Positions 52,072 to 59,576 of a DNA stretch of 64,000 nucleotides are shown piece by piece (the stretch's first letter is position 1; every line of letters begins with the position of its first letter). Below the pieces are notes generated by a model. That model saw only the letters and a list, made by a program, of their open reading frames with translations, made no database searches and had not been told where the DNA came from. This stretch comes from Clostridia bacterium (lineage in GTDB: Bacteria > Bacillota > Clostridia > Oscillospirales > UBA644). Position numbers and translations under genes: made by a program. The stretch spans positions 62,001 through 126,000 of the forward strand of contig JAGBIM010000007.1 of NCBI GenBank assembly GCA_017934975.1. The letters run 5' to 3'.

Positions 52072-53118
52072 TTATTTTTCGAAGGTGAAATCTTCCCAAG
52101 GAATGTTGACCTCTGCCTTTTCGGAAATGATCTGATCCACGTGGGTCAGCAGGGGGAAATCCTTCAGATTCAGCACGCCCTTCTCGGCGGCGATGCGCAC
52201 GGCACGGGCCACACGAACGGCGACCACGAGGGATTCCAGAGTTACCCCGTTCAGCTCGGCCTTCGCTTCGTCGATGTTCAATCCGCGGCCCAGCAGAATC
52301 CCAACCAGACGGGTGCGTCCGCCGTAGACGGTCACGTACAGGTCTCCCGCACCGACGGAAAGGTTTTCCAGAGTGCCGGCTCCCTGATAATCGAGAAGCT
52401 TGGACATTTCCTTCACGGCCTGACCGAAAACGGCGGCCTGAGAATTGAAGTGCAGTTCGCTGTCAATACCGAATCTGCGCTGATTGACGCCGATGGTGAG
52501 GGCGATGCCGAGGGCGTAACCGTTTTTCAGCGCCACGGCACTTTCGATGCCCACCACGTCGGTGGTAATGCTGATGTGATAATAATCCGTCGCCATCCAG
52601 GACTTGATCTTACGCAGAATTTCCAGATCCTTTCCGCAGAAGGCCACCTCGCTCTGGTCGTGAATGATCAACTCGTAGGCCGTGCAGGGACCGCCGATGG
52701 CGTTGAGAGAAATCTTCTTTCCCATGGCGTCCAGCTTTTCCTGCCACAGGTCGGGGTAGGTGCGCAGAGTGCCGTCGGGCATATCCATCAAGCCCTTGGT
52801 GACGGTGAGCACGTAGGTGCTTTCGGAGATTTTGGGCAGAACCACGTCGCCGAACCACTCCACACCGAAGCTGGAAACGCCGCCGATGACCAGATCCGCA
52901 CCATCAAGGGCCTCTTCCAATCCTTCCACCTGATAGAACTTCAAGCCTGCGGGGAAATCCACCTTAAATTTGGGGTGACGGTTTACCGCAAGGCAGTTGT
53001 CGATGATTTCCCGATCCAGAGGCGTTCCGACCACGCGGACCTCGTTTCCGTTTTCCCGTGCGGGGAAGGCAAGAGCAGAACCCATTTGTCCTGCGCCGAC
53101 GATGGTGATAATAGCCAT
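52072..53118 (-). CDS. gpsA: NAD(P)-dependent glycerol-3-phosphate dehydrogenase
   Basis: 348 residues from the ATG at 53118 (AAGGAG upstream). Rossmann motif 'ITIVGAGQMGSALAFPAREN', 'VTKGL', 'AIGGPCTAYEL' and the C-terminal domain with catalytic Lys in 'ESAVALKNGYALGIALTIGV' and 'LSVGAGDLYVTVYGGRTRLV' match the GpsA family. It reduces dihydroxyacetone phosphate to sn-glycerol 3-phosphate for lipid synthesis. The region after the Rossmann motif ('VVGTPLDREIIDNCLAVNRH') departs from the usual 'WxR' sequence, so a related substrate is possible. It is divergent from a DeoR regulator with overlapping promoter regions. Confidence 0.85.
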   Translation of the reverse strand: MAIITIVGAGQMGSALAFPARENGNEVRVVGTPLDREIIDNCLAVNRHPKFKVDFPAGLKFYQVEGLEEALDGADLVIGGVSSFGVEWFGDVVLPKISESTYVLTVTKGLMDMPDGTLRTYPDLWQEKLDAMGKKISLNAIGGPCTAYELIIHDQSEVAFCGKDLEILRKIKSWMATDYYHISITTDVVGIESAVALKNGYALGIALTIGVNQRRFGIDSELHFNSQAAVFGQAVKEMSKLLDYQGAGTLENLSVGAGDLYVTVYGGRTRLVGILLGRGLNIDEAKAELNGVTLESLVVAVRVARAVRIAAEKGVLNLKDFPLLTHVDQIISEKAEVNIPWEDFTFEK

Positions 53119-53152
53119 AATCAATCTCCTTATGAAAATTTTTTGAAAAGTC

Positions 53153-53181
53153 TTGCAAAAGTTTGAAAAACGTGATATAAT
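53153..53181 (+). promoter_or_regulatory. Promoter of the DeoR-type regulator
   Basis: TTGCAA (53153-53158), 17-base spacer, TATAAT (53176-53181). The start would be near 53188, inside the gpsA leader on the other strand. Confidence 0.6.
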
Positions 53182-53202
53182 GGTATCCGTGAGGACAATC
53201 CT

Positions 53203-53231
53203 ATTATAACTCCATTTTTTCTCTTTGTCAA
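53203..53231 (-). promoter_or_regulatory. Promoter of gpsA
   Basis: Minus strand: TTGACA (53226-53231), 17-base spacer, TATAAT (53203-53208). It lies downstream of the divergent regulator's start point, so the two transcripts overlap by a few bases. Confidence 0.8.
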
Positions 53232-53320
53232 GCCCCGAAACGAAAAATGAAACATCTTCACGGAAGGGGCAAGATTCGATCAAAGATTTTCAAAGTTTTT
53301 CAAAAAAAGGACGGAATGGT

Positions 53321-54037
53321 ATGATTCGCTACGAACGGCAACAGGCTATTTTGCAATATCTGCAGCAACACAACCCCGCAACGGTGGGAGAAATCGCCCG
53401 CCACGTTTTTGCCAGCGAGGCCTCGGTGCGTCGGGATTTGGCTTCCATGGAAGAAAAGGGCACGGTGAAGCGGATCTACGGCGGCGTTCTGCTGGGCGAG
53501 CGGACGGGGACGGTGATCCCTCTGGAAATGCGGGACGGCGAGCACGCAAAGGCCAAGGATGCAGTGGCAAAGGCGGCGGCAGAAAAGGTCTTTGAAGGGG
53601 CAACGGTTTTTCTCGACGCATCTTCCACGGTGCATCGCATGATGAAATATCTGAAGGGGTTCAAAAATCTGACCGTCATCACCAACAATCTTCGGATATT
53701 TTCGGAAACGGAAGGCTTTGAAGGGAAGCTGTACTGCACGGGCGGAAGCTACAACCCGAAAAACCGTGCCTTCCACGGCCCCGCGGCGGAAGCCTGCGTC
53801 AAGGCACTTCACGCGGACCTCTTCTTCTTTTCTTCTCAGGGAATCAGCGAAGAAGGCGAAATTTCCGACTTTTCCGAATCGGAAACGGCTCTGCGGAAAA
53901 CCATGCTGCAGCGGGCAACGAAATCCTATTTTCTCTGCGATCGATCCAAAATCGGCGTTCGGTTCCCCTTTCGGGTCTGCGACAAAGAGGAAATCAGCGG
54001 CATTTTCTGCGACGTAAAACTTCCGTGGGAAAGGTAA
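53321..54037 (+). CDS. DeoR-family transcriptional regulator
   Basis: 238 residues from the ATG at 53321. N-terminal helix-turn-helix 'ERQQAILQYLQQHNPATVGE', 'FASEASVRRDLASMEEKGTV' and 'RIYGGVLL' is the DeoR signature. The C-terminal sugar-phosphate sensor domain has 'VFLDASSTVHRMMKYL', 'LTVITNNLRI', 'YCTGGSYN' and 'CDRSKIGVRFPFRVC'. Such proteins repress sugar-phosphate genes. Its likely targets are gpsA, which is divergent, or the esterase and nagA downstream. Confidence 0.9.
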   Translation: MIRYERQQAILQYLQQHNPATVGEIARHVFASEASVRRDLASMEEKGTVKRIYGGVLLGERTGTVIPLEMRDGEHAKAKDAVAKAAAEKVFEGATVFLDASSTVHRMMKYLKGFKNLTVITNNLRIFSETEGFEGKLYCTGGSYNPKNRAFHGPAAEACVKALHADLFFFSSQGISEEGEISDFSESETALRKTMLQRATKSYFLCDRSKIGVRFPFRVCDKEEISGIFCDVKLPWER

Positions 54038-54044
54038 AAACGTG

Positions 54045-54073
54045 TTGACAGAACGCGAAAAATGTGCTATACT
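54045..54073 (+). promoter_or_regulatory. Sigma-A promoter of the SGNH esterase
   Basis: TTGACA (54045-54050), 17-base spacer, TATACT (54068-54073), then AAAGGAG before the ATG. Confidence 0.85.
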
Positions 54074-54103
54074 GATACAAGATCAACAAAGGAGACTATC
54101 ACT

Positions 54104-55084
54104 ATGATTCTGACCGAAGAACAACGGATGAAGGCCCTGCACGGCTTCGTAGATACGGAGATTCGCGACGGGTACCGTTTCTTTTACCGTTTTACGAAAA
54201 AACAGCGGGATTACTATAAAGAAACCGTCTTCGTGACCAAGGAACGGGCAAGCTCTTCCCAATATATGGAATTCGTCACCGACGCCACCGCCGTTTCCTT
54301 TGCCTACCGGGAAGAGCAGGCTTCTTCCCAGAAGTTCTATTTCTTCGACCTGTACGTAAACGGAGAAATGGCAGAACACAAGGGCGAGGAGTCGTACACC
54401 ACTCCCGACGAGGGCGTTTGCACCTTTGACCTGCCTGCAGGCGAAAAGACCGTCCGCATTTATTTCCCCAATCTGAGCATGACGGGATTGGGCAAGGTGG
54501 AACTGGAAAACGCAACGGTCTTCCGCACCACGGAAAAGAAGATTCAATACGTGGCGTACGGAGACTCCATCACCCAGGGATATACCGCCTTCTCCCCTTC
54601 CCTGACCTACGTGAACATCGTAGGCTCCCATCTGGACGCGGACGTTTACAACATGGGCATCGGCGGGGAATTTTTCCAGCCCCTTATGGTGGATGAGGAT
54701 TATCCCGTTAAGGGCGATATCGTCACGGTAGCTTACGGCACCAACGACTGGGGACATATTGAGCCCGAAGAAGACGCGGTGCGGAGAAAAGGATTTTTCG
54801 AGGCGCTGCTGAAAACCCACAAGGGGGCGAAGATCTTCGTGCTTCTGCCCATCTGGCGGGGCAACGGACGGGAAGATGACGTGAACGGATACGGAAAACT
54901 GAACGACTACCGCGCCATGTTGCGGGAGGAAATGAAGCAATATCCCGAAATCACCGTTATCGAAGGAATCAATCTGGTTCCCCATCACACGGATTTCTAC
55001 GTGGCGGACGTGTTGCATCCCAACGCGCTGGGCTTCACCCAATACGGCAAAAACGTGTGGAACGAACTGAAAAAGCATCTGTAA
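54104..55084 (+). CDS. Two-domain SGNH/GDSL carbohydrate esterase
   Basis: 326 residues from the ATG at 54104 (AAAGGAG nine bases upstream). An N-terminal beta-sandwich (about 1-145, 'TDATAVSFAYREEQASSQKF', 'FPNLSMTGLGKVEL') is followed by an SGNH hydrolase. Block I is 'YVAYGDSITQGY', block II 'NMGIGGEF', block III 'VAYGTNDWG' and block V 'DVLHPNALGFTQYG' (catalytic Asp and His). The layout resembles CE2/CE-type acetylesterases that remove acetyl groups from sugars. No signal peptide, so it is cytoplasmic. nagA, another deacetylase, is convergent beside it. Confidence 0.85.
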   Translation: MILTEEQRMKALHGFVDTEIRDGYRFFYRFTKKQRDYYKETVFVTKERASSSQYMEFVTDATAVSFAYREEQASSQKFYFFDLYVNGEMAEHKGEESYTTPDEGVCTFDLPAGEKTVRIYFPNLSMTGLGKVELENATVFRTTEKKIQYVAYGDSITQGYTAFSPSLTYVNIVGSHLDADVYNMGIGGEFFQPLMVDEDYPVKGDIVTVAYGTNDWGHIEPEEDAVRRKGFFEALLKTHKGAKIFVLLPIWRGNGREDDVNGYGKLNDYRAMLREEMKQYPEITVIEGINLVPHHTDFYVADVLHPNALGFTQYGKNVWNELKKHL

Positions 55085-55093
55085 ATACGAAAA

Positions 55094-55120
55094 GGCACCC
55101 GAACCATTCGGGTGCCCTTG
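55094..55120. terminator. Bidirectional terminator
   Basis: GGCACCCGAA (55094-55103) pairs with TTCGGGTGCC (55107-55116). On the plus strand CTTG follows, on the minus strand TTTTCG. It separates the esterase from convergent nagA. Confidence 0.75.
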
Positions 55121-55133
55121 CTTGTTGCCGCAA

Positions 55134-56270
55134 TTAAAATTTCTTTTCGCCCATGCGGAAGGCGGAAACTACTTCGTAGGAACCGTCCAGAAGGAGAATA
55201 TCCGCGTCTTTTCCCGTTTCCAGCGTTCCCTTGGAGGTTGCCCCCACGGAGGCGGCGGGGTTACGGGAGAGAAGATTGATCACCTCGTAAAGAGGGATGT
55301 CCGTATTGGCGAGAATATTCTTCACCGCGTTATTCATCCGCAGAACGCTCCCTGCGATGGTTCCGTCGGGCAGGCGACATTCGATGCCCTTCACGGTGAA
55401 TTGCAGGCCGCCGGAGGAATATTCCCCTTCGGGCATACCCGCGGCGGAAATACAGTCGGTAATAACCACGAGACGGTCCTTTTTCAGATTGTAAAGCATC
55501 TGATACAGACCGGGATGCACGTGGAAGGTGTCGGCGATCAGCTCGCAATAGACCTTATCCGAGGACAGAACCGCGCCCACGGTGCCGGGGTCCCGATGCA
55601 AAAGCCCAACCATGGCGTTGAAGGTGTGGGTGGAGTGGGTCACGCCCCATTCGATGGCCGCTTTGGTCTGATCGTAATTGGCGCAGGTGTGTCCCACGGA
55701 CAGGACCACGTCGGTTTCGGCCTTGACGGTTTTGCAGAATTCCTCCATGCCATCCACTTCGGGAGCAATGGTGATCAGAGAAAGAATATCTTGGTTTTTC
55801 AGCACGAAAGAAGCGTCGGGAGGCAGAATATGCGCCTCGTTCTGGGCACCCTTTTTGGCCTTGTTGATAAAGGGCCCTTCCGCGTGCACGCCGAGAATTT
55901 CCGCCCCGTCCCAAGTTCGGCTCTCCCCTTTCAGGGCGCGGCAAACGTCCAGCGCCTGCCCGATCTCCGCCATGGAAACGGTCATGGTGGTGGGGCAATA
56001 GGAGGTCACGCCGTTGCGCAGAATGGCGTGGGAAATGGTGCGTACGTCTCCCTCGATGCCGTTGGAAATATCTTTGCCGAAATAGGCGTGAATGTGTACG
56101 TCCACGAAGCCGGGGCTGACGTATTTTCCGTCTGCGTCGTATATTTCATCACAAAGGGTCTTTGCTTCCTCTTCGGAATAAAGACCGCGAACCGTCTGAT
56201 CAAAAACGAGAACCTTCCCCTCGACGATTCCGTCGGGCAGGATGATTTTACCGTTACGAATCCCTTTCAT
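55134..56270 (-). CDS. nagA: N-acetylglucosamine-6-phosphate deacetylase
   Basis: 378 residues. 'YVSPGFVDVHIHAYFGKD' (HxH), 'ILGVHAEGPFINKAKKGAQN' (metal-binding Glu), 'LSVGHTCANYDQT', 'HSTHTFNAM' and catalytic Asp in 'VVITDCISAAGMPEG' are NagA motifs. It converts N-acetylglucosamine 6-phosphate to glucosamine 6-phosphate and acetate, for recycling of wall sugars or use of host mucin. nagB is not in the window. It has its own promoter. Confidence 0.94.
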   Translation of the reverse strand: MKGIRNGKIILPDGIVEGKVLVFDQTVRGLYSEEEAKTLCDEIYDADGKYVSPGFVDVHIHAYFGKDISNGIEGDVRTISHAILRNGVTSYCPTTMTVSMAEIGQALDVCRALKGESRTWDGAEILGVHAEGPFINKAKKGAQNEAHILPPDASFVLKNQDILSLITIAPEVDGMEEFCKTVKAETDVVLSVGHTCANYDQTKAAIEWGVTHSTHTFNAMVGLLHRDPGTVGAVLSSDKVYCELIADTFHVHPGLYQMLYNLKKDRLVVITDCISAAGMPEGEYSSGGLQFTVKGIECRLPDGTIAGSVLRMNNAVKNILANTDIPLYEVINLLSRNPAASVGATSKGTLETGKDADILLLDGSYEVVSAFRMGEKKF

Positions 56271-56298
56271 AAATCAAGTTCCTTTCGTCTTTTTTTAT

Positions 56299-56327
56299 AT
56301 TATACATCAAACGGGGAATAATGTCAA
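56299..56327 (-). promoter_or_regulatory. Sigma-A promoter of nagA
   Basis: Minus strand: TTGACA (56322-56327), 17-base spacer, TATAAT (56299-56304). Confidence 0.85.
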
Positions 56328-56357
56328 GATAAGTACGAAAAAAATCGGAGAAAAACC

Positions 56358-57719
56358 ATGACACAGGACAAGCGTTATCACATGATGACCGAATCGGATC
56401 TGCACCGTCTGATTCCGAAGCTGGCCGTTCCCACCATCATCAGCATGCTGGTGACCTCCGTTTACAACACGGCGGACACCTATTTCGTCAGCAAAATTTC
56501 CACGGAAGCCTCAGCAGCGGTGGGCATTATCTTTTCTTTGATGGCGTTGATTCAGGCCTTGGGCTTTGCCGTGGGCATCGGCTCCTCCACCTACGTTTCC
56601 CGCCTTTTGGGCGAAAAGAAACAGGAAGACGCGGACAAAGCCGTATCCACCGCCTTTTTCCTTGCCTTGGCTTTGGGGACGGTGTTTGCCGCCGTGGGGC
56701 TGACCTTCTGCACGCCCATCGTCCGTCTGCTGGGCGCCATTGAGGAGGTAGAGCCCTTTGCGGTGGATTACGCCACGTATATTTTCTTGGGAGCTCCCTT
56801 CATGATGGGGCTGTACGTGCTGAACAACCAGATGCGAGCCCAGGGATACGCCCTGCTTTCCATGATCGGAATCCTGTCGGGCGGAATTCTGAACATCGCC
56901 CTGGACCCGCTTTTCATCTTCACCTTCGGCTGGGGCATCAAGGGAGCCGCCATCGCCACGGTGATCAGCCAGTTTTTGTCCTTCTGGATTCTGTTTTTCC
57001 TGAATCAATACAAAAAAAGCACCATTTCCGTGCGGTTTCGCGCCTTCCGTCCCTCCGTACCCTTCTTTCGGGAGATGCTACGGGGCGGTGCGCCCTCCCT
57101 CTGCCGTCAAGGGCTTGCAAGCCTTTCCGCGGTGGTGCTGAATTATGCGGCGGGCCCCTTCGGCGCCGTAGCCCTTTCCGCCATGTCTATCGTCAACCGC
57201 ATCGTTCAGCTGATCAACTCGGTGCTCATTGGATTCGGCCAGGGTTTCTTGCCGGTCTGCGGCTTCAATTTCGGGGCAAAACGGTACGATCGGGTGCTGG
57301 ACGCTTACCGATTCTGTATCAAGGTGGGCGTGGTTCTGATCTCGGTTTTCGGCGTGATAACCTTCTTTTCCGCAGAAACGGTAATGACCTGGTTCAAAGC
57401 GGACGACGCAGAGGTGATCGAAATCGGCACGGCGGCTTTGCGGTATCAATGCTTCACCCTTCCCCTTCAGGCGGCCATGATGCTCTCTCAATTTCTTTGT
57501 CAAGCCATCGGCTACGGAACGCGGGCTTCCCTCATCGCCATGGGGCGGCAGGGCCTGTTTCTGATCCCCCTTTATTGGATCTTTTCCCGCACCATCGGAG
57601 TCTTGGGGGTGCAGATCGCCCAGCCCTGCTCCGACGTGATCACCGCCGTTATGACCTTCCTTCTGTTGCGAACCGTATACAAAAAACTGAACGATAAGGC
57701 AAAATCAACGAACCGTTGA
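56358..57719 (+). CDS. MATE-family efflux transporter (second copy)
   Basis: 453 residues, about 12 helices. 'LAVPTIISMLVTSVYNTADT', 'VGIGSSTYVSRLLGEKKQED' and 'GFGQGFLPVCGFNFGAKRYD' are strong MATE motifs of the MepA/NorM-like group. It differs clearly from the MATE gene at 50623, so it is not a recent duplicate. It is divergent from nagA. The TGA stop lies within the -35 box of the next promoter. Confidence 0.9.
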   Translation: MTQDKRYHMMTESDLHRLIPKLAVPTIISMLVTSVYNTADTYFVSKISTEASAAVGIIFSLMALIQALGFAVGIGSSTYVSRLLGEKKQEDADKAVSTAFFLALALGTVFAAVGLTFCTPIVRLLGAIEEVEPFAVDYATYIFLGAPFMMGLYVLNNQMRAQGYALLSMIGILSGGILNIALDPLFIFTFGWGIKGAAIATVISQFLSFWILFFLNQYKKSTISVRFRAFRPSVPFFREMLRGGAPSLCRQGLASLSAVVLNYAAGPFGAVALSAMSIVNRIVQLINSVLIGFGQGFLPVCGFNFGAKRYDRVLDAYRFCIKVGVVLISVFGVITFFSAETVMTWFKADDAEVIEIGTAALRYQCFTLPLQAAMMLSQFLCQAIGYGTRASLIAMGRQGLFLIPLYWIFSRTIGVLGVQIAQPCSDVITAVMTFLLLRTVYKKLNDKAKSTNR

Positions 57720-57744
57720 CAAATCCCCCGAAGCATGGTATAAT
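57716..57744 (+). promoter_or_regulatory. Promoter, first copy of a duplicated pair
   Basis: TTGACA (57716-57721), 17-base spacer, TATAAT (57739-57744). The whole 29-base stretch is nearly identical to that at 58506-58534. Confidence 0.85.
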
Positions 57745-57825
57745 GTACTCGTAAAATTCTGCGAACTGTTCCGCTATCGCAGTTACTACTATGATACCGA
57801 AACCTGCCTTTAAGGAGTTTTCAAA

Positions 57826-58437
57826 ATGACTAACCCTACTATGGTGCCAACCTATTTACGGGAGTTTTCGAAAGACGTAGGCACAAAAAAAGATATCACA
57901 AGTTTTTCTATCGTTTGCTCTTGCGGAGAAATGAATTTTGAAGTCCTTCGAGTCAAAATAGAACCGGAAAAAGAAAAGGCTCCCTTTCTGTCATTGGGGT
58001 ATCATTTTGCAAGACAAGATAAAAATGGAGAATATTATAATCAATATTTTACGTTTTTTGGGATTCCTGTGGGACGGCGACGCTACTTAAAAGAGTGCAT
58101 GCTTGAGCCGGACGTTGTTAAAGCAAAATGTCTGCATTGCGGAAAAGAAATTACCCTTTTCCACAGTCGTAAACATGGATATGACGGCATTGCTCTTCGC
58201 AATCAATCATCCATTTTTACATACAAACCCGATCAAGACCTGGAGTTTTACCGTGCAAGAAAGAATTGCCATATCATTGTAGCGGTACGCCAAGACCTTC
58301 CCTACGCCGAATTGGAAGAAGAGCTGGGCGAGGAAATGACACCCGACTTATATGCGGATCTTTTTGGGGAAATTATGATAAAATCCCTTTCGGAAGACGG
58401 AAAAATCAGAACCATTGCCGCATTTGAAACAAGATAA
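57826..58437 (+). CDS. Unknown protein with paired cysteines
   Basis: 203 residues; TAAGGAG lies upstream. CSC (about 31-33, 'FSIVCSCGEMNFEV') and CxxC (about 104-107, 'KAKCLHCGKEITLFHSRKHG') could together bind zinc and hold two beta-sheets. An acidic helix, 'YAELEEELGEEMTPDLYADL', precedes the C-terminus. No signal peptide. It is AT-richer than its neighbours and stands as a single-gene unit with a strong promoter and terminator. Not recognised; the small-protein patch looks acquired. Confidence 0.6.
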   Translation: MTNPTMVPTYLREFSKDVGTKKDITSFSIVCSCGEMNFEVLRVKIEPEKEKAPFLSLGYHFARQDKNGEYYNQYFTFFGIPVGRRRYLKECMLEPDVVKAKCLHCGKEITLFHSRKHGYDGIALRNQSSIFTYKPDQDLEFYRARKNCHIIVAVRQDLPYAELEEELGEEMTPDLYADLFGEIMIKSLSEDGKIRTIAAFETR

Positions 58438-58443
58438 TAATCA

Positions 58444-58473
58444 GCCCCTCGGAGAAATCCGAGGGGCGTTTTT
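58444..58473 (+). terminator. Rho-independent terminator
   Basis: GCCCCTCGGA (58444-58453) pairs with TCCGAGGGGC (58458-58467), GAAA loop, then GTTTTT. Confidence 0.85.
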
Positions 58474-58505
58474 GTCAATCGTGCAGGATCTCTATGCACG
58501 GACGA

Positions 58506-58534
58506 TTGACAAATTCCCCGTAGCATGGTATAAT
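58506..58534 (+). promoter_or_regulatory. Promoter, second copy of a duplicated pair
   Basis: TTGACA (58506-58511), 17-base spacer, TATAAT (58529-58534). Differs from the copy at 57716 at only two positions in the spacer. Confidence 0.85.
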
Positions 58535-58570
58535 AAAGAACAGATACTTGCGTAATTGGGAGGGAACCAC

Positions 58571-59074
58571 GTGACCGAATACGATTTATATGATTTGGCG
58601 GCGATTTACCTTATTATTCGGGAAAAACCCAACGAACAAGAGTATTCCGAGGTTCTGTCCTCGGTTTGCAGAGTTTTATCTGACATTGAGAATTATCGGT
58701 ATGTCAATGCACTGCGGATCGAGCTTGCCAAAATTCAAACTCTTAAAAATAAAGAACTTTTTCGCTTTGTTTTCACGGAAAACGTATATACGCATTTTCA
58801 TGGCGTATTAAAGGACGAACGAGTTTTTTTAACACTCCTTGAAGCAACAAAACAACTGTCTGAAGCAATCCGGACATCTCCGGAAAAAGCGGTTGCATTG
58901 GCCGATGCACTACACAACCTTCCCGTCAATATTGCTGATAACAATTTTCAAATTCCGGATGATTTTTGGAACCGTGAAGTTTCTTATTATCGAGACCAAT
59001 GGGACAAAAATTTTTTGCTTGATCAGGAAAAATTGTTTTTACGAAAAAAATCTTCAAGAAAATTTCACTGGTAA
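58571..59074 (+). CDS. Unknown small protein
   Basis: 167 residues from the GTG at 58571 (GGGAGGG eight bases upstream; an in-frame TTG at 58556 overlaps that site). The N-terminal two-thirds are helical ('YDLYDLAAIYLIIREKPNEQ', 'ALADALHNLPVNIADN'); the end is rich in aromatic and basic residues ('FWNREVSYYRDQWDKNFLLD'). No signal or membrane segment. Low-GC, acquired-looking. The size and arrangement with the next gene resemble immunity-type or toxin-linked small proteins, but no family was recognised and no toxin gene is beside it. Confidence 0.55.
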   Translation: MTEYDLYDLAAIYLIIREKPNEQEYSEVLSSVCRVLSDIENYRYVNALRIELAKIQTLKNKELFRFVFTENVYTHFHGVLKDERVFLTLLEATKQLSEAIRTSPEKAVALADALHNLPVNIADNNFQIPDDFWNREVSYYRDQWDKNFLLDQEKLFLRKKSSRKFHW

Positions 59075-59080
59075 TGAATT

Positions 59081-59497
59081 ATGGAAATGAACAGTTTTAG
59101 AAATAATATAATAACCGATGCGGCGAATGATCTTGCTCAATTTGCTAAAGCATTTGGATTTTCCTCTCCTGTAATAAAGAACGATGGTTACACAACCAAG
59201 ATCTATATCATAAAAAAGCACGCTATTCAATTTGAAATTGATTGGAGAGAACTTGAAATTTTCATGTTTGTTGTTCGCCTTTTAGACAACAAAATTCCTC
59301 CGAAAAACGTTGTTTACCAATATGAAAACGGTGAGTCCTGCAGGACATATGTTGAAGAAATATATCAAATAAAAAACCCCATATACAAAAACACTCTTCG
59401 CTATACAGAAAGTTTTCTCTCTAAAAAGAAAAATTTTTATATGCAATTAATTCAATCTGATCCACAAAGGTTGTTTTCCTATATGAGTCAACTGTAA
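59081..59497 (+). CDS. Unknown small protein
   Basis: 138 residues, start seven bases after the previous stop. The weak ribosome site is inside the end of that gene, so translation is probably coupled. Alternating helices and strands: 'FAKAFGFSSPVIKNDGYTTK', 'IYIIKKHAIQFEIDWRELEI', then 'FVVRLLDNKIPPKNVVYQYE' and a Lys-rich C-terminus. AT-rich. It could be the partner of the upstream protein. Not recognised. Confidence 0.55.
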   Translation: MEMNSFRNNIITDAANDLAQFAKAFGFSSPVIKNDGYTTKIYIIKKHAIQFEIDWRELEIFMFVVRLLDNKIPPKNVVYQYENGESCRTYVEEIYQIKNPIYKNTLRYTESFLSKKKNFYMQLIQSDPQRLFSYMSQL

Positions 59498-59544
59498 GAA
59501 TAAAAAGAGAATTGACAGATCAAAAATATAACCCGAAAAAATCG

Positions 59545-59576
59545 ACGGGTCTCCGATGTGGGAGACCCGTTTTGCG
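59545..59576. terminator. Bidirectional terminator
   Basis: ACGGGTCTCC (59545-59554) pairs with GGAGACCCGT (59561-59570), then TTT on the plus strand; the minus strand runs into CGATTTTTT just past the kinase stop. Confidence 0.8.

Noticed and set aside
50623..57719. The two MATE genes as a recent duplication
   Set aside because: Their sequences differ throughout, including N-terminal motifs, so they are distinct family members.
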